A stretch of DNA of 64,000 bases, taken from Cryptomeria japonica (lineage: Eukaryota > Streptophyta > Pinopsida > Cupressales > Cupressaceae). Below, piece after piece: positions 35,196 through 46,583 of this stretch. The position numbers were made by a program, and so were the translations under genes. The notes beneath the pieces were generated by a model, which searched no databases, was not told the origin of the DNA, and was given only the letters and a program-made list of their open reading frames with translations. The stretch is taken from contig NC_081414.1 of NCBI RefSeq assembly GCF_030272615.1, forward strand, positions 3,535,501 through 3,599,500, given 5' to 3'. Position 1 is the first letter of the stretch. Each line of letters opens with the position of its first letter.

Positions 35196-35715
35196 GTTGT
35201 GACCATTTCACACATCGCCCCATTAGGATTGGGACCCCCTCTTTTTTCTTGGGTTTTTCTTTCCCTTAGTTAGGTTTTCTCTGCTTGCTAGGTTTTCTGA
35301 GTGAGTGAGTGGTCGCCTGGGCTGGGTAGATTAGGGTTTCTCTCCAAGAGCTCGTCTTAGGGTTTCTTTCAAAGCTGAGTAAAGTCTGGATTTGGGAAGT
35401 CAGATGTTGTCTACCTTGAACCCTAGGGTTGTCACAGAGGAGTTTTACCTTTCAGGGGAATGAAGATGGATAGATTGGGTGAACGAGATGGTAGGTCTCA
35501 GGTCAGGGTAGGTCTGGAATGTTGGTTTTCTTGTCAGAGTCTTGTTTTCCTCCGGGTCAGAGCCTATTAAGCAGAGTCAGTGGCCAAGGGGAGATTCAGG
35601 AGGTGATTTCAGGAATTGATGAGCAAATTCACTTAATGATAATTGAAGAAGTCTTGGAAGGTTATATCCAAGGCAAGGAAAGGAGGTTTGAGAGGCAAAA
35701 CGAGCCAAAACCATG
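35196..35715 (+). mobile_element. Probable start of a long-LTR-like retroelement unit
   Basis: TGTTGTGACCATTTCACACA at 35196 has the TG start and composition of a plant LTR and is followed by TTAGGGTTTCTCT-type blocks. No matching second copy exists in the window, so the boundary is provisional. Confidence 0.4.
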
Positions 35716-38017
35716 ACTTTCGCTCTTGATCCTTCCAAAGGGTCCAGGGCGAAATTCATATTCCCTCTGCTCTGCTCCTTGTCTTGACCAAGTTTGAAAC
35801 TTCTACTGCATGGTGTCGGAGACTGGAATGCATGTTTGCCTTAGAGAAGAGGTTTTAGACCTTGGGATGATGAAAATCAACCTGGGAGGAGAATTTCGCT
35901 CATGACCCTTCCAAAGGGTCCAGAGCGAAATCCTCCATTTTGCCTTCTTTTGGCCTTAAAAACCTAGTTTGACCTTGCCTAGACCCAGTTGGATGATGGA
36001 TTGTCTGGATTGCGATAGAAGGAAGTTGAATTGATCAAGTTTGGAGGAGAATGAGATGAAAGAAAGTGAGAAACTAGCCAAGAGTGAAGATTTCGTTCCT
36101 GACCCTTCCAAAGGGTCCAGAGCGAAATTCTTGAAAACACTCATTTTCCCTTTAGCCAAAGTCAGGACCAAGGTGGAGATGCAAGGAGAGTAGTCTATGT
36201 TTGCCCCCCAGAGAAGATTGAAGAAGGAAAGATGAGCAATCAAGCCCAAAACATGATTATCGCTCTTGACCCTTCCAAAGGGTCCAGAGCAAAAATCTAC
36301 CTAGACCTCATTCCTTTCCTTGTTTGACCAAATTTTAATATCCAAGGCATGTTGAAAGGAAGAATGGACATGTTTTTTGCCTTTGGGAATGTTTGAAAGC
36401 GTTGAAGAGTGAGGATTTTGTCCAGGAATGGAAATTTCGCTCCTGACCTTTCCAAAGGGTCCAGAGCGAAATTTCCCATAAACCTCATTTCCTTCTTTGT
36501 TTGGACCTACATTCTAGTATTGAAGTGATGAGATGTGAGAATGTGAAGGATTTTAGCCTAGAAGGTGAATTTTGCTCCTGACCCTTCCAAAGGGTCCAGA
36601 GCGAAATTCCTTCCAAACCTATTTTTTTAACCTTACTTGGGCTTAAAACTTTGTTCCTTGGATGAGAAAAGATGAAATTTTATCTTGTAAGGAAGAATGA
36701 GATTGAAAGGATAAAGAATCAAGTCAATGAGAAATTCGCTCCTGACCCTTCCAAAGGGTCCAAAGCGAATTTTCTCAAAACCACCTTTTTCCCCAATTTT
36801 GTGCCAAGCCTAGTGCAGACTAAGGTGAATTGTGATGGGAGAGGTCCTTAGGAATGACTTCAAGTTGCTAAGAAATCATTGAAATTGAAGGAATTGAGCT
36901 AAACCAAGATTTTCCCTCCTGACCCTTCCAAAGTGTCCAGAGCAAAAATTCTACAATCACCTACTTTCCTTGCAAGACAAGTCAAGCTTTGTGTTTTTAT
37001 AGCTTGGATGAGTGCGGACAAGTGTTTTCTTGCCTTTTGAGGTTGATTAGAGTTGAAAGGATGGAGGAAGAAGCCTAAAACAAGATTTTCGCTCCTGACC
37101 CTTCCAAAGGGTCCAGAGCGAAAACCCTAAAACCATCTTTTTCTCCAAAATTTGAGTGAAGTCAGGCCTAGGCCTAGGTGAGAAAAGCTCCTTGGATTGC
37201 CCTTGAATGATTTTTGATCATCAAAAATGCAAATTTTGAGCTAAAACTTGAATTTCGCTCCTGACCCTTCCAAAGGGTCTAGAGCGAAATTCTAGATAGG
37301 TCCTGTCCCTGGCTAGGTTTTTGAGCGAATTTTCTTTTTTAAGCCTTGTGAGGATCAAACAAATGTTGCCAAGTTGAGAAGTGGATTCAAAATGAGGGAG
37401 TCTAGATGAGTTGAAGTGAAGAAAATGAAATTGAGTGTGGATAAGCAAGCAAAAGGTGAATTTCGCTCCTGACCCTTCCAAAGGGTCTAGAGCGAAATTC
37501 TTCAAACCCACTATTTCCTCCTTGTGTCAAGTCAGGATTTTGATTCCTAGAGTGTTGAGATTGGAGTGGGGTTATTTAAGCCTTGCAAGATGAGTTGAAG
37601 TGAAGGAGATTGAAAATTAAGCCTAAAAGGTGAATTTCGCTCTTGACCCTTCCAAAGGGTCCAGAGTGAAATTCACAAAATGTCATGTTTTCCTCCAAGA
37701 TAGTGTTGAGCCAAGTCAGTGATCAAGGTGGATTTGCCTTAGAGATTGCCTTAGAAGAGATTGTAAGTGAAAGAAGGGTGAATTTTGACCTAAAAAGTGA
37801 ATTTCGCTCCTGACCCTTCCAAAGGGTCCAGAGCGAAATTCTTATAATCACCTAATTTGCCCTTGGTGGAAGCTAGAAAATTGAATCCCTAGGCTTTGTT
37901 GAGCTAAAGCTAGCATGTGCTCACCTTTAAGAGGAATTTGGAGTAAAAAATGAGGCAATTGAGGCAAAATCAAGGAAATCGCTCCTGACCCTTCCAAAGG
38001 GTGCAGGGAGAAATCCT
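35716..38017 (+). repeat. Array of 14 dispersed 43-bp palindromes
   Basis: Core copies start at 35716, 35891, 36089, 36255, 36432, 36567, 36731, 36908, 37084, 37250, 37458, 37632, 37799 and 37974. The consensus has outer arms GAATTTCGCTC and GAGCGAAATTC, inner arms GACCCTT and AAGGGTC, a 2x2 mismatch between them and a 3-base loop, so each can fold as a hairpin. The inner part is nearly invariant (CCCTTCCAAAGGGTC in most). Sequence between cores is diverged and 92 to 165 bp long, giving a start-to-start spacing of 135 to 208 bp, mostly 164-177. Confidence 0.95.
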
Positions 38018-38525
38018 TGGGGATGCCTATTATTCACCTTGTTTGGACTAGGCAAAGAAATGATGACAAGAGCATGAAGGGGTAAAAAGTCAGGGTCATG
38101 AAGATGTTGATTAATGGAGTAAATATAACTAAGTGAGATAGTCAAACAAGCCTCCTTGGGGTGATCTAAACCTCTCTCATACCATGGACATTCTAGTGTC
38201 TAAGAAAAACATCTTCTAGATTTACCTTGTCTCTTCAAATAATTCACTTGCGAATCTCTTCAAGGCACATTTTTCCTATTTCAAATCACTCACTAAGCCT
38301 TATCTTTGATAAATAATGCAAATATACCTTGATTAAGCAATTCCTAAGATTGGCAAAATCAACCTAAAATCAACCTTTAGGCTTTGAAATTATCCTAAAA
38401 ATAAAAAAATCCACACTTTGGCACTCTTTCATTTTATCATCAAGTCGGCCAGCTTGTAGAGGGTTTTATTTTATTTATTTATGCATTTGTCAAGTCGGCC
38501 TATTGGGCAAATAATGTCAGCGCCC
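38018..38525 (+). other. Region between hairpin array and promoter-like site
   Basis: AT-rich sequence with two AAGTCGGCC motifs (38443 and 38491) flanking a T-rich run. No open frame. It may hold the upstream promoter elements for the transcript feeding the ORF at 39063. Confidence 0.4.
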
Positions 38526-38532
38526 TATAAAG
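38526..38532 (+). promoter_or_regulatory. TATA-like box upstream of the 39-kb ORF
   Basis: CCCTATAAAGGAG followed about 40-50 bp later by TTCATTCTCTCC resembles LTR promoters. It points along the plus strand, the same direction as OR. Confidence 0.5.
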
Positions 38533-38814
38533 GAGAGGTGTGTTTTGTGAAATCATTTGTCATTTATTCATTCTCTCCTATGCGAATTAGAAGAGCAGAT
38601 TTAGAGGTGTGATATTGAGCAGATTTAGGCGAATTTCCAGATTTTGAAGAATACTTGAAAGCTGGTTGAAGGCGAACATCTTGCTGGAAGCTGATTGAAG
38701 GTTAAGTCATCAAAAGGGAAGGACCTGAAATTCAAATCAAAGACCTTTGTCCAGCAGATCTCCATTTTCTTTTATTCATTTTTTCAAGGTTGATAGCTAA
38801 AAATCAAGGAGGAG

Positions 38815-39055
38815 GTATGTATGATCAGATTTCGAAGGCATATTGAAGATTAGATTTAATTTTCTATATCAATCCTTTGTGAGGTTAAGTCTTGCATTAT
38901 CTGATTTAATTCATAAATAATATCAATTTGAAAATTCATAATTCTAAGGATTTATCACATTATTTTCAAATTATAATCTTTTTATTTCCTTGAAAGGCCT
39001 CAAATTTCCTATCTTAAGATATCATGCTCAAACCTAACTTAAGCGTTTCTTGTAG
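38815..39055 (+). other. Putative leader intron before the 39-kb ORF
   Basis: GAG|GTATGT at 38815 and a T-rich TTTCTTGTAG|GT ending at 39055 would form a 241-bp intron. Removal would place ATG 39063 seven bases into the next exon. This is consistent with a spliced 5' leader but not proven. Confidence 0.45.
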
Positions 39056-39062
39056 GTATCAA

Positions 39063-42000
39063 ATGACGACCTCCAAGGCCAGTGGATCCACTACCCGACA
39101 GGCTCTCATCAAGGAGGATCAGAAGAACGATGATTTGGAGACCAGGATCGTGTCCAAGTGGAGCAATATTGGAGACACCAATCTAGGAAACTTCAATGTG
39201 AAGAAGTTTCGGGAAGCGCCCTACATCGGCAAGTCGTTGCCTGTTGCCAAGAGGATAAATGAGAGTGGCATCATCAAGGCTGCTGGTTTTCCTCCTGCAG
39301 TCAAATGTCATGAGTTGATAATTGAATGCGCTCGGCACTATGATTCACATTCAAGGACGATTGTAGTCGAGGATGGAACTGTCTTAGCCTACCTTTCAGA
39401 GGAAGCTATAAGTGAAGCTTTTCATCTCCTGGAGCAAAGAGACATGATCTACAAAAGTTTGGAAGGAGCTAGGTCTATCTACGAGGATGATCCTGATTCT
39501 TGTCTGAACTTCATCAACAAGAATTGGTTACTCAAGAGTAGACCTCGCTTGAACAAGCTTCCCAATACGCCGCACAGAATTGATTTTCAAGAAGAATTCA
39601 ATGAATTGATAATCATGCTCAATCGGGTTACTGGTGCCTCTCAAGCCTTCTTCTTCGACAAATGGATATTCTTCGTCATACAAGTGATTGTCCAAGGAAA
39701 AGGAAAGCTCAATTGGGCTAGAATCATTAGTAATAACCTGGACTTGCAATTGAGAAGGCTAGCCCCTACCAAGTCATTTCACATGAGTTCATATGTTATA
39801 TATTCCTTAGTTAGAAGTTTTGAGTATGCAGGGCTACCACACAGAGGAGTTGTTGGGAGAAGACCTGAAGAAATAAGAGTTTGTGATTCTTATGTTCAAC
39901 TACATCATCCACCTAAGAATTGCTACAAGCTAGTCAATGATACCTTCACGATGTATATCACCAGGACATTGCAAGGAGGAATTCACCATCGGTTGTCTCC
40001 GAAGGCACAAGAACTCGTGAAGAAGCATGGTGCATGGTTCATTCAGTTTCCAAAATTCACCTATATCAGGGTCCATGGATGCCCTTCACCTCCCTACATG
40101 TTGCCAAGGTATCCTACGGACAGGATAATATTACTTGAGGTGACCAGACAGTTGGCAGCCTATGCTAGAGCATCAAGACATAAGCATGGAAATGGTATCC
40201 CCGTACCCATTCTACTAGGAAATTCAATTGAAGTATGTCCTAATTCTCAAGCTGCGGAGGATGCAGAAAAGGAGTTATCTCTATATTCGTTCACATCCTT
40301 TGCCTCAAGGGAGAATTTTGTCCCTCATGGTCACATGGAAGAGACAGTTGGGAGGAAGCACAAACATGAGTTTCAAGGAGAAGACTTCTGGATAAATATT
40401 CAGGATGATATAGAAGTGAAAAGAAAGATGCATTCTAGATTACCCTTGGATCTCATTAGGAAATGTAAGGTTTATAGAGTAGCCGATCAAGCCCAAGACA
40501 GTGGTAGATATCTCCAATCTTCCTATCAGAAGGAGGATAAAGAGGTGAAGATAGATTGGAACGAGCCCAAAGTTGCAGACTTAAGAGCATTGATGGATCC
40601 CGTTTTAACTTGCACTCGCAGATGGGTGGACGTACAACATCAAAAGTTGAAAGAGCATAACGTATCTATGACATTCACCTTGGAAACAAGAACAGAGGAA
40701 GGAGAAGCAAGTGTGAGTGAGAATGCTTCTCATTCCAAGGGACCGAAGAGAAAGGAAGGGCCTGAGAAGAGAGAACCTTCCAAGAAGAAGCAAAAAGTAA
40801 ATCCTGATCGTCCACCAAGTACATCTTCCAGGCATGAAAAAGAAACAAGTCAAAGAGAAGATCAAAGACAGATAGTGTATGAGATTGATGAGTCTATGGA
40901 ATCCATGGTGCAGAATGATAAACAAGGTAAAGGACAAACACCTCAGCATTCATCAAGTCAATCTCTCCAGGTTGGGGCTAATGAACAACAAGAAGGAAGG
41001 AATTATGATGAAGCAACATCCCCCTTCAGAGAAGATAGACCTCTGCCTAAGGAAATACAAGTGAGGGAAAGAAAGTCCTCTATTCCAGATTGGCTAAAAG
41101 AAAGATTGACAAGGGTAGTTGTGGTCGAAGAGGAAGAACAAGTGTTGGAAAGTCTCATAGGAAGTTCCCATGAAGAGATTGAAAAGCGGAAGGCCACAAA
41201 GATGTCAAAGGTAATTAGAGATGAAGCAGGATCCAGAAAGGTACAGATAGCTACACCAGTGATAGACAAGTATGAGGATGAGATTCTAGTAGAAGAATAT
41301 GATCTAGAGACATTTGATTTTGGTCCACTTACCTCCGAGTAGGCCATGGAAGAAGCAACTGATTTAGTGAGAGCACTTAATGACAAACTCAAAGAAGAAA
41401 TGGAAAAGAATAAGAAGCTAGAAAGAGAGGTTAGTGCTTGGAGAAATTACTTTAGTCATCTTAGTCAGCCATTGAGACGACAAGGTCCAACAATATCACC
41501 TTTGCAGGCACTTCCTCCCGAATCGGTAAATGAGGCAGAAAGGATGAAGAACTTAGCCCAACTCATGAGTTCTTGGATTGATGAATCTTACAAGGCAGCC
41601 ATTGAATTTGCAACAAGGATGAAGAAGACAGTCCATCGGGCTATCCAGGTTCTTGAGATCATTCATAATCTATTGATAACTGTGGATGCATTCGCCCACA
41701 CTAGAGATGTTGTCATCCCGGTCTTGCAAGTGATAAGAAGGACACCGAGACAGATTCTAGCACAAGAGAAGATAATGGATGGAGAAGCCCATAGCCTTCT
41801 GCAGTGGTCAACTTTGCTCCAGATGAAGGAAGTTCTTTTCGAAGATATCAATACCAGATGCAGCCGAGTTGAAGACACCATCCACCCTATTCAAGACAAG
41901 GTGTTTGATGTATTGTGTACGATCCTTGACAGAAGGATTGAGATCGAGACTGATGTGGATGTCCAAGAGTTGGAAGATAGGATCAAGATCATTTTTTGCA

Positions 42001-42263
42001 AGGAAGAGAACTTGGTCACAGAGGAGCAGCGAGGTCGGATGTATGCTACTATGTTCCTGATTGAGAAAACAAAAGAGCTAGAGCCTGGATGGGAGACGAC
42101 TCTTCTCACTGCTTTTGATCAAGTCCTCCACTTGGAAGAACGAATGAAGAATCTTCATGAGATTCCCATTGCTGAGATTGAGGGGATTACATCCAGATTC
42201 ATTGAATATGCTAGAAAAGAGCATAGGAAAGGGAACAAAGTTCTAGATAAAAAATTGTTATAA
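39063..42263 (+). CDS. Large unknown protein, probably retroelement-encoded, one internal TAG
   Basis: One frame runs from ATG 39063 (MTTSKASGST) to TAA 42261, 1,067 codons, with a single TAG at 41340-41342 followed three bases later by ATGG. Residues about 50-480 form a Trp- and Leu-rich, helix-like domain (EEAISEAFHLLEQRDMIY; GKGKLNWARIISNNLDLQL). A Lys/Arg/Glu-rich stretch at about 555-600 looks like a nuclear signal (KGPKRKEGPEKREPSKKKQK). After the TAG comes a coiled-coil-like segment (LNDKLKEEMEKNKKLEREV) and more helices. There is no zinc knuckle, RT or integrase. The layout recalls plant proteins annotated as putative gypsy-type transposon or plant mobile domain proteins, a weak resemblance I cannot test. 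The near-intact frame contrasts with the ruined ORFs elsewhere. Confidence 0.7.
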
Positions 42264-42265
42264 AA

Positions 42266-43281
42266 TGATGTGGCAACTTTATTCCCATTGGGCTATGTTT
42301 ATCTAAATAGGGACTTTTTTGTAACAAACCCTAATTAGGGTTTAGGTGTCAGAATCTCAGCCGTTGATCTTCTTTTGATCCAGGCCGTTCATTGTATTTG
42401 AGAGTGCTATATAAGCCCTCACTCATTTCATTTTAAAGAGAGAGAGAGTTAGAATTTAAAAAGAGAAATAAGTTTAATATTGTCAGCGGTAGAGAAATAA
42501 GTAGTGAAGAGAGAAAGTTGAACAATTGTTGTTTTATTTGGCTATGAGATCAATGAAATATTGAAGTTATGGTGTTTTATTGCAATCCTTGTGGCTATTC
42601 TTATGGTTGTTTATCTTCTTGAATCACTCTTAGTAGAGATAGCATTTAAGTTTTAAGATTAAAGGATGAATGTTGTGCTTGATCTTTGGTAAAACTCAGA
42701 ATCCAAACCACTAGCTCCTTACTGATTGTAAGTACGCCCTGTGTGGTCAACTGGAGACATTAAGATTGTTTGAAAGTTCAATCATTGTTGTGGTATTGAT
42801 ATGTATCTTACTGATAGTATCTATCCCATTGATGATTTGAAAACCATTGAATCCCCTTAGAAGATCGCACCAATTCCAGTAGAGTTGTAATCCTTTGGCA
42901 ATACTGAAATTGGTAGAGTTTTATCAAGACCAATCCTCATTGAGTCGTTTTTTAGGATTAGTTTAAGTATCACCTCCTTAAAACCTTTATCTTTTGATCT
43001 TTTTGAAACATTAGTTAGTATTAAGAGAATCCTGTTTCCTCATTAGAAAAGTAATTGTACGAACAAGCTTTCCTTGAAAGTACGTAAGGCCCCTTGTAAA
43101 ACAGTAAACACAACGACCACTGGTGCTTATCCACGAGTAAAGATCCTACATAACAGAACCTTGAAGTTCTTCCGATTGATCCTTCTGCGATATCTTCAGC
43201 ATTCGGGAACTTTACTCAAGAGAGGATAAGATACCTCTGGGTATTTTATTCTGTGTTTGGTTGTGTACAAAAGACACATCA
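42266..43281 (+). mobile_element. 1,016-bp LTR with 7-bp terminal inverted repeats
   Basis: It starts TGATGTGGCAAC and ends GACACATCA (TGATGTG/CACATCA). TATATAA at 42408 in AGTGCTATATAAGCCCTC is a typical LTR promoter box, followed by a GA-rich leader. It begins three bases after the stop codon of the upstream ORF. Flanking five-base sequences (TAAAA and ACAAT) do not match, and no second copy is visible, so it may be the 3' LTR of a rearranged element that encoded the ORF. Confidence 0.65.
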
Positions 43282-45403
43282 ACAATCAGTCACATCTATT
43301 TTGATTGTATTGTTACATTCTGTATAATTATTGAAGGGGAGTTTGGCTGCATCAATCTATCCATCATTTATGCGTGGGGTTCACTTTGTAGCATTTGTGG
43401 ATAGCTATAGTGATCTGGATTCAACGAGATATCCGGTAGACAAAGCTCAAAACTAAGATACTTTGAGAATCTTGATGTTCTGTTTGTAGAAACAGTAATT
43501 AACAGTAAAGTAGAGATGATGATTAATGATTAAAGAAAGACGCTGAGAGAGAATACATCTGGAACATAAAAGTTCATTAATTTTGTATATGTATGCTCTC
43601 AAGGGAGATGAATGGCTGTCTAAATTCCACAAACCAAGTCTATTCTTATTTAACAGGCTTCATTCCTCAAATGATTTGTATTTTGATTGGAAGTCGTATC
43701 CTTTCTTAATTGATAATTGACATGATAGAGATAGTGCTCTAATGTAATGTTCGAAACTGCAATATTTGATACTCATGATAATTACCCAGTATTCTTGCAC
43801 AAATTCTAGCACTTTTTGATCATCGAGATCTTGGAATAGCAATGGTAAGAGCAAACGGTGACTAGAATGCAAACAATATTTGAACTTATTATACTGATTT
43901 GCGGCAAGCCACACAACTTCTAACGCATGTAATGACAAGTTACGAATGATAAAATAGGCTGATTTGGTAGCTAAGCCATCCATCGACCCATACAGAGATC
44001 AATATCAAATTTATGAACTGATGGATACCCACACAGCTTTCTACAATAAAATAACAAACCTCTAGAACTCTATATTATCATTAAATAATGAAATGCAGCA
44101 AACTGGATCATAAAATTCTGATATGATGTGAAGTCACAACACTGATATGAAGTTACAATCAATGCCAAAGTACCACCCTGGTGGAGAAGACATTGCACAA
44201 AATGAAGGTTATGCTCATAGAACAGAATGGATACTGACTAGGAAAACCTGAATGAGGATGTCTAAGATGTACAGCTGCTGTAAAGAGAGGTACAACAGCA
44301 AAATAAGGGTGCGATCAGACCTGAAATGATATTGCTTGCACAAGCATCTTCACAAATATGAAATACCCCATTTATGGATGGTTGTCAAAGAAACCCCTAC
44401 AAAATGAGAACAGTAGACAAAAATACTTAGCACAGCAGTCATTTATTGTAGTAAATTAAACACAACAGACCTATACGTCTGTTTACAGCCCTCCAAAAAA
44501 ACATGCGACTGGTTTTATGGGGGTATGACGACTTCCTTTTACAATCACAGGGCTGCGATCTGGTAAAAAAACCTCACAAGCATCACTACAATCTGTTGTT
44601 ATTATTATAATAGTGCAATAAAACTAAAAACCTGATGTTGTTGTCAACATAACAATGATATGAAATAAAACCCCTCAATAAATAATATATTTTTCAAAAA
44701 GGTTCATAAATTAAGTTGATATAATATTGAAATAACACCCATTAATCTGGAAATCTTACAAAATATGCAACTATTGTAGTAGTGGTACGGACTAATGTAG
44801 CAGTGGTACGGACTAATGTAGCAAACTTCACAATATGAAGATCTTCAATAATACTTATGAAATGGAACTCCTTCAAACTTTTCAGCACACCAATGATCCT
44901 TGAATGAGATCACTCGATTGGACAAGAGGTTTTTCATCCTAAATCAAAATCTAGAAATCTTCCAAATCTTGATGCCAAAAGGGTTTTTGTCCTAGGTAGG
45001 AAGATGAACTCATAGGTTCAATCTTTGAAATGAGGGTTTATTCACAATACAATAGGTGATCTTCTTCAATGCCCAACTCTTTTTATAGGCTCTTTGAGGG
45101 AATATAATATTATTTTCTTTTTTTTTTTAAACCTCCAAAACTTTATTTTTGAAGGGTCTAGAAAGACCTTTTAAATAAACTTTACTTTTGGCCTCCTCCT
45201 ATTGACAATTTATTGTTCCTCTTTTAGAACAATGTTTTAATAATAAAACATAAGTTGCCTCTTTATGAACATAAAGTTATTTTTTGGACAGCAAAAGTTA
45301 AATTAATAAATTATTTCCCTTGCCTTATTCTTTAGCCTACAAGAAATAAAATAATAGGCTAAGGTGCTCTTGATTGACTTCGCTTGAAAAAGGGGACATT
45401 ACA
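43282..45403. other. OR intron 1 sequence with few recognisable features
   Basis: A minus-strand frame at 43660-43983 (107 codons) has no motif I recognise. GTAGCAGTGGTACGGACTAAT is doubled at 44775-44820. From about 44880 to 45404 the minus strand resembles the TGTAATG LTR family: it begins TGTAATGTCCCC at 45404, has TATAAAAAG near 45090, and further in a GGACAAAAACCC motif. That makes this part a probable minus-orientation LTR with unresolved 3' end. Confidence 0.4.
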
Positions 45404-45840
45404 GTCTGTTGTCCAAGGGGAGACACCACAGATCGAATGAACAAGAAATTGTCCTCTCCATTATTGCTGTCCAAGGAGGAGTATCACGATGTATAATTAG
45501 TTAACTAACTAATGACAATTAAATTATAAGAGACATGAATTGCACTTGTTGCAAAGAGTTGTGGATGTTGAGACACAACTTCTCACATCATGTCTCATTG
45601 TGGCATACTTAAGGGTGATCATAAGTTACTTCCAAGCATTGAAATTGTTTTTATAATCTTATTCCATATTTGCAGCACTCAAGGAGCCTCTTGACAACCA
45701 AGTAAAGGGGGGTATCAACCCACCCATTTGATTTTTTTTTATGAGGTTCCTTTGCAGCTTTGTCTTTCTTGCTGTTTCAAATTGTTTAGTTTCTTGATCC
45801 CGAGTCCCTTGCAAAACTTCCTTAGCTATACCTAACTTTG
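45404..45840. other. Unassigned intron sequence between LTR remnants
   Basis: No open frame or repeat seen. The left edge is the presumed start of a minus-orientation LTR and the right edge the start of a plus-orientation LTR of the same family. Confidence 0.35.
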
Positions 45841-46425
45841 TGTAATGCCCCCATTTTTCGGCCAGGCTTATGGAAAGAAAATAATTTAATTATTAATGTT
45901 TAAGTTGAATATTTTTATAAAGCAACTTTCTTGAGACTGAAAATAAAAGTTTAATTATATAAAGTCACTTTAAGGGAGTTTAAAGGTTTACTGTATATAA
46001 AAGGTGATTTTATAATTTTAAATTCCTGAAAGCTCTGCTTGGAGTTATAAAAGTTTATTGAGGAGAAAGGGGTTCATTCTGAAGTTTGATAATTTCTCTT
46101 TGGAGATTTGTGCATGTGGTCAGCTTTCTACTAGTGGGATGAAAACCCCTAGAGAGATGGAGGTTTGAAAGCTTTGACTAAACCTTTGAGTGGTTCAGAA
46201 AAGACTTTTGTGAACAACATAATCAACCTCCTCTGAATAATATTAGGAACCATTATGATTTTTTTTTTTGAAAATTAGCAACATGAATTTGCATAGTTCT
46301 CTATTGTCTGAGTTGCTACTTCTTGGAAATAAACTTCAATTATTTTTTAATTAAACCTTTCAATTAGCCTTCTATTAAATTCATCATATGAATTGTTTAG
46401 GTTATGTCTTTGTGTAATAAGTAGT
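45841..46425 (+). mobile_element. LTR remnant of the TGTAATGCCCCC family, plus orientation
   Basis: TGTAATGCCCCCATTTTTCGG at 45841 shares its start with 50995. Downstream it has the GGGTTCATT...GAAAACCCC pattern found also near 51590-51715. The 3' end is not defined. Confidence 0.4.
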
Positions 46426-46428
46426 GTT

Positions 46429-46583
46429 CCACGACCGTTGGGGACGGGGGGATGGGTTTTGGGGATGGGGGGACAAAGGGCCTAAGTTTGGGGATGACGG
46501 GGGGATGGCGGTGGGTGGTAGGGTGGTGGTGCTGATATAATTATACATATACTTATAGTACTTGAAAAACTAGTTGTGAAAAG
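46429..46583 (+). other. G-rich sequence flanking the gene-capturing element
   Basis: TTCCACGACCGTTGGGGACGG and further GGGGATGGGG blocks resemble the reverse complement of 50335-50430 (GTCCCCGTCTCC, CCCCGTGGAACATT). It may be one inverted end of an older DNA element into which the LTR element at 46584 inserted. AAAAG at 46579-46583 is the left target duplication. Confidence 0.45.

Noticed and set aside
35519-37511. Minus-strand ORFs containing NFALDPLEGSGAK as a repeat protein
   Set aside because: These are translations of the palindromic 43-bp cores, scattered in different frames with unrelated flanks.
35716-38017. Repeats with regular spacing that might suggest a CRISPR-like array
   Set aside because: Spacers are 92-165 bp, related to one another and far too long, there are no cas genes, and the context is a plant retroelement.
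42261-43286. Target-site duplication for the 1,016-bp LTR as a solo insertion
   Set aside because: The flanks TAAAA and ACAAT do not match in five bases.
43660-43983. 107-codon minus-strand ORF as a gene
   Set aside because: No recognisable motif and no supporting context. The length is within chance for AT-rich intron sequence.
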